From Stenocarpella maydis (Eukaryota; Ascomycota; Sordariomycetes; Diaporthales; Diaporthaceae): DNA of 64,000 nt. This document shows, piece by piece, positions 61,169 to 64,000 of this stretch (position 1 is its first letter; every line of letters starts with the position of its first letter). Both the position numbers and the translations under genes were made by a program. Where the stretch lies: the NCBI GenBank assembly GCA_002270565.1, contig NQMI01000039.1, positions 286,194 through 350,193 on the forward strand. The letters are read 5' to 3'. The notes below the pieces were generated by a model that saw only the letters and a list, made by a program, of their open reading frames with translations, searched no databases and had not been told where the DNA came from.

Positions 61169-63936
61169 GCAAGACTACAGGAGTCTCAAGTCGTTGCTGG
61201 CTATTGTTGGTCGTATTGTTTTGCGAATTGGCCAACCCCCTTGGCCACACCCGGTCCCCCAGCCTTGTGACGCTGACGTCTCCCCTCGTGTCAAGGCTGA
61301 TCAACGGAGGTGCAGTCGGCTCGGTCCTCATGGCCAATGGACCAATGCGAGCTGTTGCGCGACGCGCCTAACAGGTTCTGGGCCAGGGAACCGCCCTCTT
61401 GTCCTGCCCAGGAAGCTCCCTTCCCATTGTTTGATACGCTTTGCTGCGAGGGCAGACAAGAAACATGAAGCGACTCCAGATGCGACGCCAGCCTTCGATC
61501 AAGACTACCCTTCCGCTAGCAGCTTCGGCATCCCCTACATCTAATCTGTCTGGTGGCCACACAAGCCCTTCAGACCGTCTGCAGCGGTCGCCTGCATGTC
61601 GACGAGCTGCTGCTGCTTCATCCCCTATCTTTGCTCAATCCCGGCCTCTCGCTTTATCTCCACCTCGCCCGGCCGACCAGAAACGCTAGCCCGCCCGCCC
61701 GTCAGTCGGCAAATGTCACGGCCAGGTTTCCGGTTTGTTCCGCTGCCGTGTCTGGACCAGGCCCGCCCGCCCAACATCGCATTGCTTGGGGCTGCAGACG
61801 AGATGGCGCCAACCTTGGAAGTCTCCTCCTCCCGGCCAGTCCCCTAGCTACATGAGATGGTCCGAGCTAGGCCTCTGTCCACCAGGCTTATGTCCTGCTC
61901 ATCGCATGGAAACCACCGCGATATGTTCACGTCCAAGGAGTGGCATTATGCCCTCCTGGTCGCAATCCAACCAGACGAACGCAGGGATTGGGCAGCACGG
62001 ACCACGTAGCTCGTCACAGGGCGAGCCCACTGTTTTGTATGTACACTACTTATGATAGCGGCTCGACAGCTTTTACCATGTTGCAATCTTTTTACGAGAT
62101 TACCCAGGGTTCTCGGACGGGGCATTGGTTGACATCCCCGGTACCGACCGACCCTCTCCCAATTATGTGTGTATACATATAATCGACAGTCCTGACTAGG
62201 TACAAAGGATATTTCCATCCACCCCGCCCGCTTCCCCGGCCCCGCAGGCCAAGCCGAATTCAATCTGTGCCCTCTGATGACACAGAGAGCGGGCAACCGG
62301 GATCAAGGCAGGATGCAGCCCAAGGGCTCAGTTCAGCTCTTCCCCAGACGCTTGGGCAATAATAGTGTAGGCCAACTGAGAGTTGATGGAGGTCAATCCC
62401 AGCTTGGCTCATCCCTGCAGACTCGGGCCCGCCACGACTCGGGATATCTTGCGTGTCTATCTGCTGGTTGGGGATCCGGAAGACTTCACAAACCCTACGG
62501 CCCATAGGCAGCGTCAACCTTTATCAAGACCGGTCGCACAAGATATCCCATTGGCGGCTAATCTGACCAGAGCCTGAAACCCATGGGATATCAGTGTCAA
62601 GGCCGCGACTCGCGCCCACATCTCGTGGGGTAAACTCTACTTTCGTCTGAATGGGGGGGCGGTGAGGAGTAGTTCACGTCCCGATTGACTAGATCTTGTT
62701 TGATGGCTGAGATGGTATCCTCTCTGACGGAATCAGCCACCCCTGGCCCGGCCGAGTAGGAGTAGCCGACCCCTGAGAGATGTGCATTTGCTGGTGCCAT
62801 CTCCGGGCGGTGCGATAGGCTGGTCCCTAGGCCGAAGACGTGACCGCGGAGGCAGACATGCTACGCTAATAAGAAAGCCATTCGCCCGCCGTCGTCAAAG
62901 GACGGCAGGGAGCCAAGGAGCCATACAGGGCTGCCAGGCTATCCTGCAGCTAATACATAGTACAGACAGACACACGGTGGGGGGGACCCTGATCGTCACC
63001 CGGAGCGGAAGCCGTTTCGGGCCAACAGCAGCCGCCGCCATGTTTCCCAGGCCCCTGCCCAGAGGCCTAGATGCCAGATACGTAGCTGTCCAAAGCATCA
63101 CCGCAGCATCTATCCTTAGGGACTGCCATGGCTTCTTAGACCGTACGTGCTGAAGCTGCAGCCCGAGCAAGCACCCAGGACCAGATCTCCTCTCCTCCTC
63201 TCAGGTGGCCTCCTGCGCCGAGACCCAACCAACCACCCAGCATGGAGAAGCAACTGCGGACAGCACACGTCGAGAGCCGGTCCCGTCGCTGTCGAGCCCA
63301 GCCCGAAGCCGACGGCAAGACAATCAGGACAGAGCGGGGGCGGCAGACTGCCTCGACCGTGCGTATTTGCCTTGGCCGATAAGCCAGGAACCGCGGGTTG
63401 GGTTGGCGGCAGAGTGCAAGCGCCCTCCTGCCGTGGTCTGCTTCTGTGAGACGTTACGATCTCCTGGACGGGTGGACCTTGATGCCCAGAGATAAAGCTA
63501 GCCTCCACGGCCGTCGGGGCCCCCAGCAATTCAATTGACTTTGGTTCTCAAGCGTCCAGGACATCGAAAAGCGGGCTGAAGCTTGGCCCTGGGACCAGTT
63601 CCGGCCCGTAGAAAGTCTTTGGACGGAAAAAGAAGGGGGAAAAAAGAATTGATTGTCCCGGCTTCGGGGCAGCGGCGGGTATCTAGCGGGCTGTTCCTAA
63701 TTTTGAGGCTCTGTGTCTGAGGCTCTAGTGTTCGTGTAAGATGTGGCTTGGTTCCACACCGAGGGGCTAGAAGAGAAGGTGGACACCTCGATGCCCGCAT
63801 CATCTACCATGTGTGTGCGTATGTGCGTGCTCGGCTCCGTTCGATTTCCTAGGCCGAACACATCATAGCTTGAACACATCATAGTACCGTAGATCCTTAC
63901 ATTGGCAGTCCGCCAAAGTCAACAACACAACAACAA

Positions 63937-64000
63937 ATGGCATCCCATCCCATCCACCCACAACAACAACAACAACAACAACAATGCCAGCACCAGCACC
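63937..64000 (+). CDS. 5' end of a gene with polyglutamine N-terminus (runs off window)
   Basis: An ATG at 63937 in the context CAACAAATGG opens a frame that stays open to the right edge. It reads MASHPIHP followed by eight glutamines and CQHQH. The upstream CAACA-rich sequence resembles fungal 5' leaders. A second ATG at 63984 in another frame (MPAPAP) is an equally possible start. Only 21 codons are visible, so neither product nor reality can be settled. Confidence 0.35.
   Translation, partial: MASHPIHPQQQQQQQQCQHQH

Larger units (their letters stand above)
57193..63936. other. 6.7 kb gene-poor region
   Basis: No frame with a recognisable domain or a convincing splice model. The longest frame (231 codons, 60676-61371, +) contains an A homopolymer coding poly-lysine and has no support. 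Repeats: TCAG at 58971-58994, G11 at about 60075-60085, TGGCAGGC-like triplet at 60243-60266, A22 at 61147-61168. The left end must hold the reg1 promoter; the right end holds the promoter of the edge gene. Confidence 0.55.

Noticed and set aside
60676..61371. 231-codon open frame in the right gene-poor region
   Set aside because: Contains a poly-lysine run coded by A22 and no domain; probable chance.

Overview
The window is nuclear DNA of a filamentous ascomycete (Pezizomycotina, most likely Sordariomycetes). The grounds are short spliceosomal introns of about 53-176 bp with GTAAGT-like donors and CTAAC-like branch sites, and a typical mould gene set: class IV chitin synthase, Skt5-type activator, HET-domain relic, GH17 wall glucanase and a Cyt-4-type mitochondrial nuclease. 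No bacterial operons, plasmid genes, CRISPR array or intact transposon were seen. Species cannot be named from sequence alone. Gene density is low: twelve complete genes, three partial ones and one pseudogene in 64 kb.

Layout, left to right. 0-10 kb: 3' end of an unrecognised conserved-looking gene (+), a 5 kb gene-poor stretch with a GATC-based minisatellite and a perfect palindromic array, a small membrane protein (+), and an Rtc3/SBDS-N-type protein (-). 10-24 kb: a DH-PH RhoGEF (-), the proteasome assembly chaperone Nas2/PSMD9 (+), Ran GTPase (-), and the Skt5/Chs4 chitin synthase activator with Sel1 repeats and a CaaX end (-). 24-39 kb: a 6 kb divergent intergenic region, then a class IV chitin synthase (+), a 3.9 kb non-coding stretch, and a WD40 protein (+). 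40-50 kb: a decayed HET-domain pseudogene (+), a secreted GH17 glucanase-like protein (-), an aspartic protease cut off by a 7-N assembly gap (-), and a small predicted GPI-anchored protein (-). 50-64 kb: mitochondrial RNB exoribonuclease (+), a Reg1-type PP1 regulatory subunit (-), 6.7 kb without a recognisable gene, and the start of a polyQ ORF that runs off the right edge.

Functional links: Skt5 is the known activator of the class IV (yeast Chs3) enzyme, and both lie here head to head. The GH17 protein, the GPI protein and the RhoGEF also belong to wall or polarity biology, so the window is enriched for cell-surface genes, though no formal cluster can be claimed. Exon structures were built by hand from splice signals, reading phase and family knowledge. 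All listed multi-exon models close in frame, but none was checked against RNA. I found no convincing undescribed system. The best leads are the Chs-Skt5 head-to-head pair and two genes in which retention of the last intron would remove the membrane anchor.
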